64,000 nucleotides of DNA. Source: Thermoanaerobaculia bacterium (GTDB lineage: Bacteria; Acidobacteriota; Thermoanaerobaculia; Multivoradales; Multivoraceae). Every line of letters starts with the position of its first letter. Positions within the stretch are counted from its first letter, which is position 1. Position numbers and translations under genes: made by a program. The notes below the pieces were generated by a model. The model was not told the DNA's origin, made no database searches, and saw only the letters and a list, made by a program, of their open reading frames with translations. The DNA is taken from positions 1 through 64,000 of the forward strand of contig JAJDUI010000023.1 in the NCBI GenBank assembly GCA_022826745.1, written 5' to 3'. Of this stretch, positions 18,048-27,044 are shown piece by piece.

Positions 18048-19418
18048 CTACTCCGTCCGCGGCGCCGCCTGGGTCGTCAACCTGGCAGAGGAGGACGCGG
18101 CATCGCTCGGCTCCCGTTCGGGTATGCGGAGGATGAGGAGGATCATCATGGAGGAGGCGTACAGGCCGACGAACGTTGTGAAGGCCAGGTCGTAGCTGTG
18201 GAAACGATCGTAGACGTAGCCCGCGAAGGGGACGCCGAGTACCTGGATCGGCAGCAGCATGGGACTCATCAGGCCCATCACGCGGCCGAAGGAGCGGCGG
18301 CCGAAACAGGCCCCGATCAGCGTTCCCCACAACGGCATGATGCCGCCCATGCCGAGGCCGAAGACGGCGACGGAGCCGAGAACCGCCGGATAGCTCTCGG
18401 CCCGGAGCAGGCCGCCGGCGCCGGAGCCCATCAGGCCGACCGCCAGCCACATGGCGCCGCGGCTGCTGAGCCGGTCGCTGATCCAGCCGAACACGATCTT
18501 GCCCAACACTCCCATGGCCGCGATCATGGACAGGCAGAAGGCCGCCTCGACGGGCGGGAAGCCCAGGTCCGTCGCGTGCGCGATGATGTGGGTGAGGATG
18601 GCGGAGTTGGCGCAGAAGCACATCGACACGACGGCGACGATGACCCAGAAGTTGCGGTTCGCCAGCGGCTGCATCCACTCCATGCGCGGGCGTCTGGGCG
18701 GCGCGCCGCCGGCCGTCGGCAGGGGTGTCACTGGTTCGACACCCGCCGGACCTTCCCCGGCCGCCGGCGCCGCCGTCCACTCGCCGGCCAGCGAAGTCGC
18801 TGCCCCGTCGGGGTGCAGGCCTATGTCCTCGGGCCGGTCGATCACCCAGCGCCGGATGGCCGGCAGGACGAAGAGAAGGGTCAGCGCGCCGTAGAGGACG
18901 AACGTGCCGCGCCAGCCGATCAGGTCGATCAGCCGTGTCGCCACGGGCGCCATGACGACGCCCGAGAGGGAGATGCCCATCGTGGCGATGCCGAGAGCCA
19001 TGGCGCGCCGGCGGACGTACCAGTTGGCGACCAGGGTGGAGGCGGTCACGCCACCGATCAATGCGGCCCCCAGGGCCAGGAAAGTGCCGAGGACGAGGTA
19101 GAACTGGATCAGAGTCTGGACCGTGGCGGTCAACAGCAGGCCCAGGGCCAGCAGCCAGGTGCCCGCGGTCATGATCCGTTTGGCGTGACCCTGGTCCAGG
19201 GCGTGGCCGAGGAACGGCGCCACCAGGCCGTTCGTCATGCCAAAGACGGCCACGCCGATACCGACGCCGGTCCGGCCGCCACCGAACTCCGAGGTGAGAG
19301 CGACGAAGAAGGCGCTGAATGAGTAGAAGCCGAAGCCGACGGAGACGAAGAGCGCCAGGAAGGAGACGAAGATGATCTTCCAGCCGTGGAAGGGAGCGTT
19401 GGCGGGAGGCGTCCGCAT
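18048..19418 (-). CDS. MFS transporter
   Basis: 12-TM hydrophobic pattern, 'ANWYVRRRAMALGIATMGISLSG'. Confidence 0.88.
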   Translation of the reverse strand: MRTPPANAPFHGWKIIFVSFLALFVSVGFGFYSFSAFFVALTSEFGGGRTGVGIGVAVFGMTNGLVAPFLGHALDQGHAKRIMTAGTWLLALGLLLTATVQTLIQFYLVLGTFLALGAALIGGVTASTLVANWYVRRRAMALGIATMGISLSGVVMAPVATRLIDLIGWRGTFVLYGALTLLFVLPAIRRWVIDRPEDIGLHPDGAATSLAGEWTAAPAAGEGPAGVEPVTPLPTAGGAPPRRPRMEWMQPLANRNFWVIVAVVSMCFCANSAILTHIIAHATDLGFPPVEAAFCLSMIAAMGVLGKIVFGWISDRLSSRGAMWLAVGLMGSGAGGLLRAESYPAVLGSVAVFGLGMGGIMPLWGTLIGACFGRRSFGRVMGLMSPMLLPIQVLGVPFAGYVYDRFHSYDLAFTTFVGLYASSMMILLILRIPEREPSDAASSSARLTTQAAPRTE

Positions 19419-19429
19419 GATGGTCGTAG

Positions 19430-19449
19430 CGCGGGCCTTCTGGCCCGCG
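19430..19449. repeat. Strong intergenic hairpin CGCGGGCC-TTCT-GGCCCGCG
   Basis: 8-bp perfect arms, 4-nt loop. Confidence 0.8.
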
Positions 19450-19491
19450 ATCCGGACGCTCGGCGCAAAGCGACGAGCGCCTGTCGTTCGA

Positions 19492-20388
19492 CTAGCTGGC
19501 GGTGTGCCTCAGCAGGTCGTCCAGCTTGAAGACTTCGGCCGCGTTCTCGCGCAGGAATCTCGGCCAGACGTGGTCGCGGAGCGGCAGGTCGTCCATCTCC
19601 GTGAAGATGCGCTCGTAGGAGAGGCCGGGGAAGTAGCCCGCGTGCATGAACTTGTTCGGTCCCCGCTTGTTCGCGAATTCGATCACGTTGCGGGGGTAGT
19701 GCCTGGGCGCCCAGGCCGAGGGCGAGTAGTAGAGGTTGGGCCACTTGAGCATCAGCTTGACGCAGAGGTCGGTCCACGGGTCGCCGCCGTGTCGCATGAC
19801 GACCCGGAGCTCGGGGAAGAACCAGGCGACTTCGTCGAGCAGACCGGGATGCTGGCACTTGTAGGGGACTCGCGGTCCCGGCACGCCGACCAGCATGTTG
19901 ATCGGGATGTCGAGCTCGACGCACTTGGCGTAGATCGGGTAGAAGCGCTTGTCGTCGATCGGCACCTGTGGGTAGGCCAGGCAGGGCGCGGCGGAGGCGG
20001 CGCGGATGGCGGGGTGAAGCCTGACCGTCGCTTCGAGCGCCCGGACGCCGTCCATGCCGGCGTTCGGATCGACGCCGACGGCGCCGAAGAAGCGCCCGGG
20101 GAACTCCTCGAACACCTTGAGCGCCGGTTCCGGGTTCTGGGCGCTGACACCGATCTGGGCGATCCGGACGCCAAAGGCGTCCATCATCGCGACGACATCG
20201 GCCGCCGTCCATGCCTTGTCCATGCGCCGTCCGGCATCCTTGAACAGGTACTGGGCCGGATGGTGGGAGAAGTCCTCCGTCCCGCGGTCACGGCTGAGCC
20301 GGCGCACGGCCTCCATGCCCATGCCGGCGCCGCCGGCGGGAATGTCGAGGAAGAGGTCGACGACGCCGATGTCCCTGGGTCTGCTCAT
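19492..20388 (-). CDS. Amidohydrolase (amidohydrolase-2 family)
   Basis: 'VGVDPNAGMDGVRALEATVR', 'YPIYAKCVELDIPINMLVG', 'VVMRHGGDPW', 'FMHAGYFPGLSYERI'. Confidence 0.75.
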   Translation of the reverse strand: MSRPRDIGVVDLFLDIPAGGAGMGMEAVRRLSRDRGTEDFSHHPAQYLFKDAGRRMDKAWTAADVVAMMDAFGVRIAQIGVSAQNPEPALKVFEEFPGRFFGAVGVDPNAGMDGVRALEATVRLHPAIRAASAAPCLAYPQVPIDDKRFYPIYAKCVELDIPINMLVGVPGPRVPYKCQHPGLLDEVAWFFPELRVVMRHGGDPWTDLCVKLMLKWPNLYYSPSAWAPRHYPRNVIEFANKRGPNKFMHAGYFPGLSYERIFTEMDDLPLRDHVWPRFLRENAAEVFKLDDLLRHTAS

Positions 20389-22220
20389 CTTCGCTCCTGG
20401 TCCGGATCCGGGTTGCCGCCGGTGCTCCCGGCGGCGAGTGCGACGACCTCGATGGCGGCCTCGCGCATCGTAACCGCGAGGGTGTTTCCGTCGGGGCTCA
20501 CGCTTGGCTGGAGCGCGCCGAGCACCCCGGTCGTCACCTGTTCCGTAGCGCCGCTCGAGATGTCCACCTGCCACACCTGGAACGGCCCGAAGCGGTTGTT
20601 GCGCGAGTAGAAGAGCGACGCGCCGTCGGCGCTCCATTCGGGTGCGCTGTAAGGCTCGCCATTGGCGAAGGAGAGCACAGCCGTCGGGGTCCCGCCCGCG
20701 GCCGGGACGGTGTAGACGGCGACGCGTCCGTCCTCGAACGAGCGTCCGTAGAAGGCGAGCCGTTCGCCGTCCGGCGAGAAGCGGGCGCCCATCGCATAGC
20801 CCTCGAAGCCGTCGAGCGGGACCCGGAAGGGGTCGGCGACCGCGAGCCCCGTAGCGGGATCGACGGCGATCGTGTACACGGACCCGGGGTTCTCCTCGCC
20901 TGGCGGGCCGTGACTGCTGAAGGCGAGCGTCCGCCCGTCCGGGCTCCAGTCCGGCTCTCCGGTGTCCGCGCCAGGTCCGAACCGCGTGAGTCGTGTGGGT
21001 CGCTCGCTCGCGTCAACCGGAACGAGCCATATGTCGTCGCTCTGCTCCAGGTGCCCGTGGAAGGCGAGCCACCGGCCGTCGGGGGACCAGGCGGCGCCGT
21101 AGTCCTCGTGCTCCTCCGAGAGGAGCGTCCGGACCGTGCCGGTCGGGGCGCCGTCCGCGTCGAGGTCCAGGACGCCGAGGTCGAAGTCGACGGGCATGCG
21201 GAGGCGTCGCCAGGAGAACGTGGTGAAACCAAGCGCCCGTCCGTCAGGGCGCCAGGAAGGCAGGAAGGCGCTCTCGCCGCTTGCCGTTGTTACGTCAACG
21301 GGTTCCCCTCCGCTCGCCGGAACGAGCCCCACCGCGGTGCGCGTGTGGTACACGCTGAGAGCGACGCGCCCGTCGGCCAGCGGGGTCACCGCGAGCACGT
21401 CGTGGCCGTCGCGCGTGAGTCGTTCGGGCGGGCTGCCGTCCAGCGGCACGCGCCAGCCGACCAGGGCCGAGTCGTCGGGACCCGCCGCCGCGAGATACAG
21501 CGTGTCTCCCCCGGGGGACCACTCCACGCGGCTGTCCCATCCGAACCGGAGGTCGGCGGCGAGCGTGCGCGTCTCGCCCGTCGCGATCTCCGTCACGGCT
21601 AGGTCCGCGCGGTACCCTCCCGCGAGCTGAAGGTGCGCGACCGATCGCCCGTCGGGAGAACGCATGGGTGCGGCCCAACCGTCGGCGTCGTCGAAGAGCA
21701 CCGTCGCCTGGCCCTGTCCCGGCTCGTACGCGACCCACGCGCTATCGCCGTCGGCGTGCCGAAGTGCGGTCACGGTTCCGTCGGCCAGCAATCGCGGATG
21801 GTCGACCCGTGCGTCCCCTGGATCCACGATGCGCGACTCCTGGCCGGTGGTCGGGTCCAGGGTCCAGACCCCGTGACTTTCGGGCCGGCGGTCGACGTAC
21901 ACGACGCGCGAACCCTCGGGCGACCAGGTCACCCTGAACCGTTCCGCCGGCGTTGTCGTCAACACGCGCCCCACCCCGGTCGCAACGTCGTAGACCGTCA
22001 GCGATCTGGCGCCTGCGGCAAAGTCGGCGAACACGACGCGGTCGCCGGCAGGCGACGGGATGCCCGGGTAGGCGTCGTAGAGGTCCGTGTGAACGTGTCG
22101 CGCGAGCACGACGTCCGAGACCTCCTCGACGCTGTCTCCGCACGCCGCCGCGAGGAGCGGCGCGGCGACGAGGCCGCGGCACACGGCCGACCGACGCCAT
22201 GTCCGCCGCGGTGACTTCAC
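20385..22220 (-). CDS. Lipoprotein with TolB/PD40-type beta-propeller repeats
   Basis: Lipobox 'LLAAACGD'; repeated 'SPDGRWLAF', 'SPDGRTLAF', 'SPDGERLAF'. Confidence 0.85.
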   Translation of the reverse strand: MKSPRRTWRRSAVCRGLVAAPLLAAACGDSVEEVSDVVLARHVHTDLYDAYPGIPSPAGDRVVFADFAAGARSLTVYDVATGVGRVLTTTPAERFRVTWSPEGSRVVYVDRRPESHGVWTLDPTTGQESRIVDPGDARVDHPRLLADGTVTALRHADGDSAWVAYEPGQGQATVLFDDADGWAAPMRSPDGRSVAHLQLAGGYRADLAVTEIATGETRTLAADLRFGWDSRVEWSPGGDTLYLAAAGPDDSALVGWRVPLDGSPPERLTRDGHDVLAVTPLADGRVALSVYHTRTAVGLVPASGGEPVDVTTASGESAFLPSWRPDGRALGFTTFSWRRLRMPVDFDLGVLDLDADGAPTGTVRTLLSEEHEDYGAAWSPDGRWLAFHGHLEQSDDIWLVPVDASERPTRLTRFGPGADTGEPDWSPDGRTLAFSSHGPPGEENPGSVYTIAVDPATGLAVADPFRVPLDGFEGYAMGARFSPDGERLAFYGRSFEDGRVAVYTVPAAGGTPTAVLSFANGEPYSAPEWSADGASLFYSRNNRFGPFQVWQVDISSGATEQVTTGVLGALQPSVSPDGNTLAVTMREAAIEVVALAAGSTGGNPDPDQERR

Positions 22221-24374
22221 TCAGGCTTCCGGTTCGCCGCCCTTGCGCTTCTCGTCGAGGGCCGACAGCAGGCCGACCTCGTTCAGGTAGGTCCCCGCTT
22301 TCGCGTCCTTGGCCGCCTCGACCTGGGCTTCACTCCCGCCGGCTTCGGCAAGAGCGGAGAAGGGGCACCTGCCGGCCGTGGTCGCGGCCTTGGCATCGGC
22401 CTCGGCGACGTCGGCAGCCGGCGACTCGTCCGTCTGGCCGATCTCGTAGGCCGCGATCATCTGCTCCATTAGCTCGCGGCCGAGCGCGATGCCTTCCTCG
22501 ACCGTCTTGATGCCGATCTGTGGAACGTGCTTCTCACGGGCCACGAGTTCGACGCGCTCCTGGGTCCGGTCCCGCATGAAGCCGGCGGGAACCCGGAGAA
22601 TGCGCTCGATCGCTTCGCCGGTCCATTCGTGGTTCGAGAGCAGCGGCACCCGGTCGTCGTCGCGGGCGACCAGCTTGCGCTCGTCCGCGGGTGCCTCGGC
22701 GGCGCCGTTGCCGTTAGCCCCGGCAGCCTTCTCGCGGGCCTCGATCGTCACCGGCTCGCCGGTCTCCTCCTCGATCATCACCCGGGCGAACTCGAAGGTG
22801 ACGGTCGGCAGCTTGCTCATCCGTGCCTTCTTCTCGATCCGTGCCTTGGCGCGGCGGCGGCGGTAAGCGTCCTCGATCGTCCTGAGGGCCAGGCGGGCGT
22901 CCGCGGTCCACTTCAGCTTCCGGCCGTCGTAGGTGGTCTCGACCTCGAGGCCGCCTTCCATCTCGGCGATCCGGTCGAGCATCTCCTCGGTGATCTGCTC
23001 AAAGGACTCGCTGCCGCAGACGCCGCAGCGGACGGGATCCGGTTCCGCCGAGGTGACGCCGCACTTGCGGCAGATGAAGGTGGGCCGGCTGCGCGCGAGC
23101 TGCAGAGCGACCTGCTCGGCCAGCGCCTCCGTCTCGCGGGCCGTGTACTTCGGCATGTAGCGGTCCATCGCCTCGTCGAGCACATCGCTCGAGATGACGC
23201 TGTGGCCCTGCTCTACGGCCAGCCGGTAGAGGGCGGTGCGGGCGATGCCGCGCACCTGCTCGGGCACCCGCTTGAAACGCTCCTCGGCCTCGGGCGTCCA
23301 GCGGATGCTCTCCTCGGCCTTGACGTCGAGTTCCGGGTACTCCAGGCGGGTGGTGAGCAGAAGGTCGCAGGGGCAGGAGCGAAGCAGGTTCTCCGCGTTG
23401 CTGCCGAGACCCGTCTCGCTCTCGTCGCTGTGGACGCCGACCCGGCCGATGACCAGCATCCACGGGTCGATCTTCCGGGCGTGATCGAGGACCTTCTGGA
23501 ACGCCTTGCCGTCGAGCAGGGTCTTCGTCAGTTCGACGCCGACCTCGGTCGCCATCGTCTCGGCCACATCGAGGTGCGACTGGTAGATCTGGGCCAGACC
23601 GGTGTCGATGATCTCCTCGTGGAGCTGGTTCTGTTCCTCGAAGCGGAAGATCTTCGCGGCGCGCTCGGTCAGCACGTTGACCACGCCCTTGAACACGGAG
23701 TAGTGCAGGTAGGGGTCGTAGACCGAGATCGCCTCGACCTTCTTGCCGAAGGTCTTCGCCAGGTCGATCGCCGTCATCAGCGCGCCGAAGGACTGGGGCG
23801 AACCGTCGACGCCGACCAGGATCGTGTCGCGGCCGTCGGACTCGGCGTGGTGACCGTTGCCGTTCGTGGCCCCGGCCTTCGCCGGCAGGCTCTTGATGAC
23901 CAGCACGTCCCTGTCCGCGGTGCGGGCGACGCGCTCGCAGACGGAGCCGATCTGGGTGTCGCGGACGCGGCCGATACCCATCACGCCGAGCACCGTCAGG
24001 TCGTAGCCCGACTCGCGGATGTCGCGGACGATCTCGACGTGGTGCTTGCCGTCCATCATCTTCGGCTCGAACTCGAGGCCGGCGTCGTCGCAGACGGCCT
24101 TCATCGGCTCGAGGTAGCTCTCGGAGATGAGCTCCAGGCCCATCGTGATCAGCGAATCGTGGATCTTCCGCTGACGGTCGAGCTCCGTCTCCTCGAGGTA
24201 CTCGTCCGGCAGCGTGTACTCCATCTGCTTGAACCGGTAGTCGTGCATGCTGGCCGCGTAGACGTGGCAGCCGACCATCGTGGAGTCGAACTGCCGGCCC
24301 AGCTCGACCGCCGAGGCGATCGCCTGGTTCGAGTAGTCCGAGTTGTCGACGGGGACGTAGATCGTCTTGTACAT
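22221..24374 (-). CDS. Fusion protein: two universal-stress (Usp) domains, zinc ribbon, three PCP_red-like domains
   Basis: 'MYKTIYVPVDNSDYSNQAIASAVELG', 'DTILVGVDGSPQSFGALMTAIDLA'; 'CRKCG..CGVCG'; 'IRWTPEAEERFKRVPEQVRGIARTALYRLAVEQGHSVISSDVLDEA' and two further W..EA.. units. Confidence 0.85.
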   Translation of the reverse strand: MYKTIYVPVDNSDYSNQAIASAVELGRQFDSTMVGCHVYAASMHDYRFKQMEYTLPDEYLEETELDRQRKIHDSLITMGLELISESYLEPMKAVCDDAGLEFEPKMMDGKHHVEIVRDIRESGYDLTVLGVMGIGRVRDTQIGSVCERVARTADRDVLVIKSLPAKAGATNGNGHHAESDGRDTILVGVDGSPQSFGALMTAIDLAKTFGKKVEAISVYDPYLHYSVFKGVVNVLTERAAKIFRFEEQNQLHEEIIDTGLAQIYQSHLDVAETMATEVGVELTKTLLDGKAFQKVLDHARKIDPWMLVIGRVGVHSDESETGLGSNAENLLRSCPCDLLLTTRLEYPELDVKAEESIRWTPEAEERFKRVPEQVRGIARTALYRLAVEQGHSVISSDVLDEAMDRYMPKYTARETEALAEQVALQLARSRPTFICRKCGVTSAEPDPVRCGVCGSESFEQITEEMLDRIAEMEGGLEVETTYDGRKLKWTADARLALRTIEDAYRRRRAKARIEKKARMSKLPTVTFEFARVMIEEETGEPVTIEAREKAAGANGNGAAEAPADERKLVARDDDRVPLLSNHEWTGEAIERILRVPAGFMRDRTQERVELVAREKHVPQIGIKTVEEGIALGRELMEQMIAAYEIGQTDESPAADVAEADAKAATTAGRCPFSALAEAGGSEAQVEAAKDAKAGTYLNEVGLLSALDEKRKGGEPEA

Positions 24375-24439
24375 GGTGTGTCTCTTGTGTTGACGGAGTG
24401 TCGGGTCAGAGAGATTCGGGTGTGTCGGAAGGCTTCGGC

Positions 24440-26224
24440 TCAGACGGCGGGGGCCTCGGTCGTGGCGAGGGTCGTGCCCGCGGCTTCGTCGCCGGCCGCC
24501 TGCTGGCGGGCACGTCGGCGAACCAGGAAGACGACCAGCAACTCGAGCAGAAGCACGATGATGGCGGCCCGGACGATGGGGAACGTTGTCGCCGGCTGCA
24601 CGCTCGGCTCGGTGTAGACGTAGAACCAGGACGACAGCGCCCGCTTGTTCCCGCGTTCGCGGTTGAAGCCGTCCCAGACGCTGAAGGCGAGCGGCGTGTA
24701 CTGCTGCTCGGCGAAGCTGACGCCGGCGCGCGACGAGCGCCGCCGCTTGTAGGTCACGGTCCATTCGCCCTGGTCGTAGGAGGTCACCGCCTCGACGATG
24801 TCCGCCTCGGTGGGCTCGATCGACTCGCTGCCGCGGCCCCGGAAGGTGTCCGCCACGCCGTAGGTCAGGTTGACGAACCAGAGGTCGACCGGGTTCTGGG
24901 AGTCGCCGTAGAGGAAGTACGGCTTGAGTTCGGGAGTTCCTTCAGGCGCCAGCGAGGCCGGGAACTGCAGCGCCACGGCGTCGGAGAACTCGGCGCCGGG
25001 GGGCCCTGCGTCGGCGGCGCCGAAGAAGTCGTCGCCGCCGTCACCGAAGAAATCGTCGCCGCCGCTGTCGCCGAAGAAGTCGTCTTCCGCGGGCGCTTCC
25101 TCGCCGCCGAAGTCCCCGAAGAAATCGTCCGAGTCGCCACCGTCGTCGTCCGCATCGTCGCCGATGCCGTTGTCCTCGTCCCACATCGGCACTTCCAGGC
25201 TCGGGCTGTTGCGGCCCGAGGTGTCGGCGCGGAGATCGTGCCAGCGGACCCGGAACGCGATCTCGTCGCGGTTGTAGACCGCCTGGGCCTCGATCGAGGT
25301 GACGGAGGGGAAGAAGTTGCGTCCTGGTTCGGTGATCTGGCCGACCAGGGGGAAGCGAGTCGTCGGCGCGGCCTCGAACAGCGCGTCGAGCGTCTCTCCG
25401 TCCTGCAGGTCGATCGGCTCTTCCGAGTAGACCGCCGTGATCAGGGTGCCGTAGTTCGGCTCGTCGCTGTTGCCCAGCGAGTAGACGTAGTTCACCAGGT
25501 GCTGGCGGTCCTCGATCTCGAGCGAGTCGGCGTAGGACGGCATCGGCGTGCCGTTCAGCCCGGTGGAGAATGTCCGGTAGATGTCTTCCTTGGTCGGTCC
25601 GCCGCGGTAGGTCCAGCGCTGGGTGAGGTCGGCGACCTTGATCGGGTCGCCCTTGTCGTTGACCAGGGTCGGCGCGGATGGCCCGTCGCCCCGCCCGACC
25701 TCGCCGTGACAGGCGGCGCAGCCCTGCTCCTCGTAGACCACGCGGCCGCGGGCGATCGACTCCTCGGTCGACTCGAGCGGCCGGGGAATCTCGATCGGCT
25801 CGCCGTATCGGTCGGGGTTCTCGAAGTCGGGCGAGAAGGACTTGATGTAGTAGATGACGTTCTGGATCTCGGCGCTCGTCAGGTTCGGCCAGCCCGGCAT
25901 CGACGTGTAGGGGGCGCCGATCTCGATCACGCGGCGCAGGTCGTCGTCCGTGGGCAGCATGCCGTTCGGCGTGGTGCGGAACTTGTACGTGCCGGTCGTG
26001 AAGTCGCGCGGCTTCGGTTTGACCCGCGGGGTGGCGTAGCCGTTGCCGTCGCCCGTGTCGCCGTGGCACTGGCCGCAGTACTTGTCGTAGACGACCTTGC
26101 CGGCCGCGCGCTGCTCCTCCGTACCGAGGTCGACCTGGGCGCTGGCGGGCAGGGCCACGAGCACCACGGCGGCGGCGGCGAACGTCGCGATTCTCCGGGC
26201 GCGGCGTCTGGCGTGCGCGGCCAT
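24440..26224 (-). CDS. Diheme c-type cytochrome fused to an ethylbenzene-dehydrogenase-gamma-like heme-b domain, C-terminal TM anchor
   Basis: Signal peptide; 'CGQCH' and 'CAACH'; 'DAVALQFPASL..PYFLYGDSQNPVDLWFV'; C-terminal TM helix; ATGA overlap with upstream gene. Confidence 0.8.
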   Translation of the reverse strand: MAAHARRRARRIATFAAAAVVLVALPASAQVDLGTEEQRAAGKVVYDKYCGQCHGDTGDGNGYATPRVKPKPRDFTTGTYKFRTTPNGMLPTDDDLRRVIEIGAPYTSMPGWPNLTSAEIQNVIYYIKSFSPDFENPDRYGEPIEIPRPLESTEESIARGRVVYEEQGCAACHGEVGRGDGPSAPTLVNDKGDPIKVADLTQRWTYRGGPTKEDIYRTFSTGLNGTPMPSYADSLEIEDRQHLVNYVYSLGNSDEPNYGTLITAVYSEEPIDLQDGETLDALFEAAPTTRFPLVGQITEPGRNFFPSVTSIEAQAVYNRDEIAFRVRWHDLRADTSGRNSPSLEVPMWDEDNGIGDDADDDGGDSDDFFGDFGGEEAPAEDDFFGDSGGDDFFGDGGDDFFGAADAGPPGAEFSDAVALQFPASLAPEGTPELKPYFLYGDSQNPVDLWFVNLTYGVADTFRGRGSESIEPTEADIVEAVTSYDQGEWTVTYKRRRSSRAGVSFAEQQYTPLAFSVWDGFNRERGNKRALSSWFYVYTEPSVQPATTFPIVRAAIIVLLLELLVVFLVRRRARQQAAGDEAAGTTLATTEAPAV

Positions 26225-27042
26225 CAGTGCTGCCCCAGAGCGCGCGGCTCGTAGCCGTTGAAGTCGTAGATGAACAGGTTGACGTCCCACATCTCTTCGG
26301 TCGTCAGGAACTTCTCCCAGGCCGGCATCATGCTGTCCCAGGGGGTCCCCGCCCCGGGAAGGCCCGGAGCACCCTTGGCGATCCGCCAGTGGACGAAGGA
26401 GGACTGGAGGATCGGCAACGTGCCGACGTCGTTGAAGTTGCTGGGCACGGGATTCAGGCCGTGGGCGAACATGCCGTCTCCGCCCATGCCGTCGCCGTGG
26501 CACCAGAAGCAGTTCTCGTAGTAGACCCGCCGCCCGTTCTCCAGGTGCTCTCCGTACAGCTCCGGATCGTCGTGCTTGTAGTGGAGGTACGGGTTCTCGG
26601 CCGTCGCCATGTCGACCGTCTCGTCGTGGACCGTCATCTCCGTGGGCGGCGGCGGATGGACCTCGCGGCCGAAGCCGGGCGCCTCCAGCGGCACGTTCAG
26701 ATCGGCGTAGACGTTATAGGCGGCGAGTGCCGGCAGGGCGACGAGAAGCCCGGCCAGGGCCAGCCGGTAGCGCGGTTCGAGAATCAGCCGCACGATCGGC
26801 TGGACCGTCTCCGACAGCCGTTCCCGGCTCGAGGAGGCGAAGCAGACGAGTGCGAGCCCGGTGATTCCGAGGTAGATCGTCGCCACGGACTGCGGGATCG
26901 GCACGGCGAAGCCGTACTTGAAGAAGGCCCACAGGGCGACCCAGGTGTAAAGGAGCCAGGTGAGAGTGTTGGCCCGGCGCCAGGCGAGCACGCCGCCGAT
27001 CGCGGCCAGGACGATGACAACGGGAAGGTTGAGTCCCAACAT
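26224..27042 (-). CDS. Membrane-anchored monoheme cytochrome c
   Basis: N-terminal TM helices, single 'CFWCH'. Confidence 0.8.
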   Translation of the reverse strand: MLGLNLPVVIVLAAIGGVLAWRRANTLTWLLYTWVALWAFFKYGFAVPIPQSVATIYLGITGLALVCFASSSRERLSETVQPIVRLILEPRYRLALAGLLVALPALAAYNVYADLNVPLEAPGFGREVHPPPPTEMTVHDETVDMATAENPYLHYKHDDPELYGEHLENGRRVYYENCFWCHGDGMGGDGMFAHGLNPVPSNFNDVGTLPILQSSFVHWRIAKGAPGLPGAGTPWDSMMPAWEKFLTTEEMWDVNLFIYDFNGYEPRALGQH

Positions 27043-27044
27043 GA

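Noticed and set aside
22527-24617. 696-aa plus-strand ORF
   Set aside because: Antisense to the Usp/PCP_red gene; no recognisable domains.
24398-26254. 618-aa plus-strand ORF
   Set aside because: Antisense to the diheme cytochrome gene; shadow ORF.
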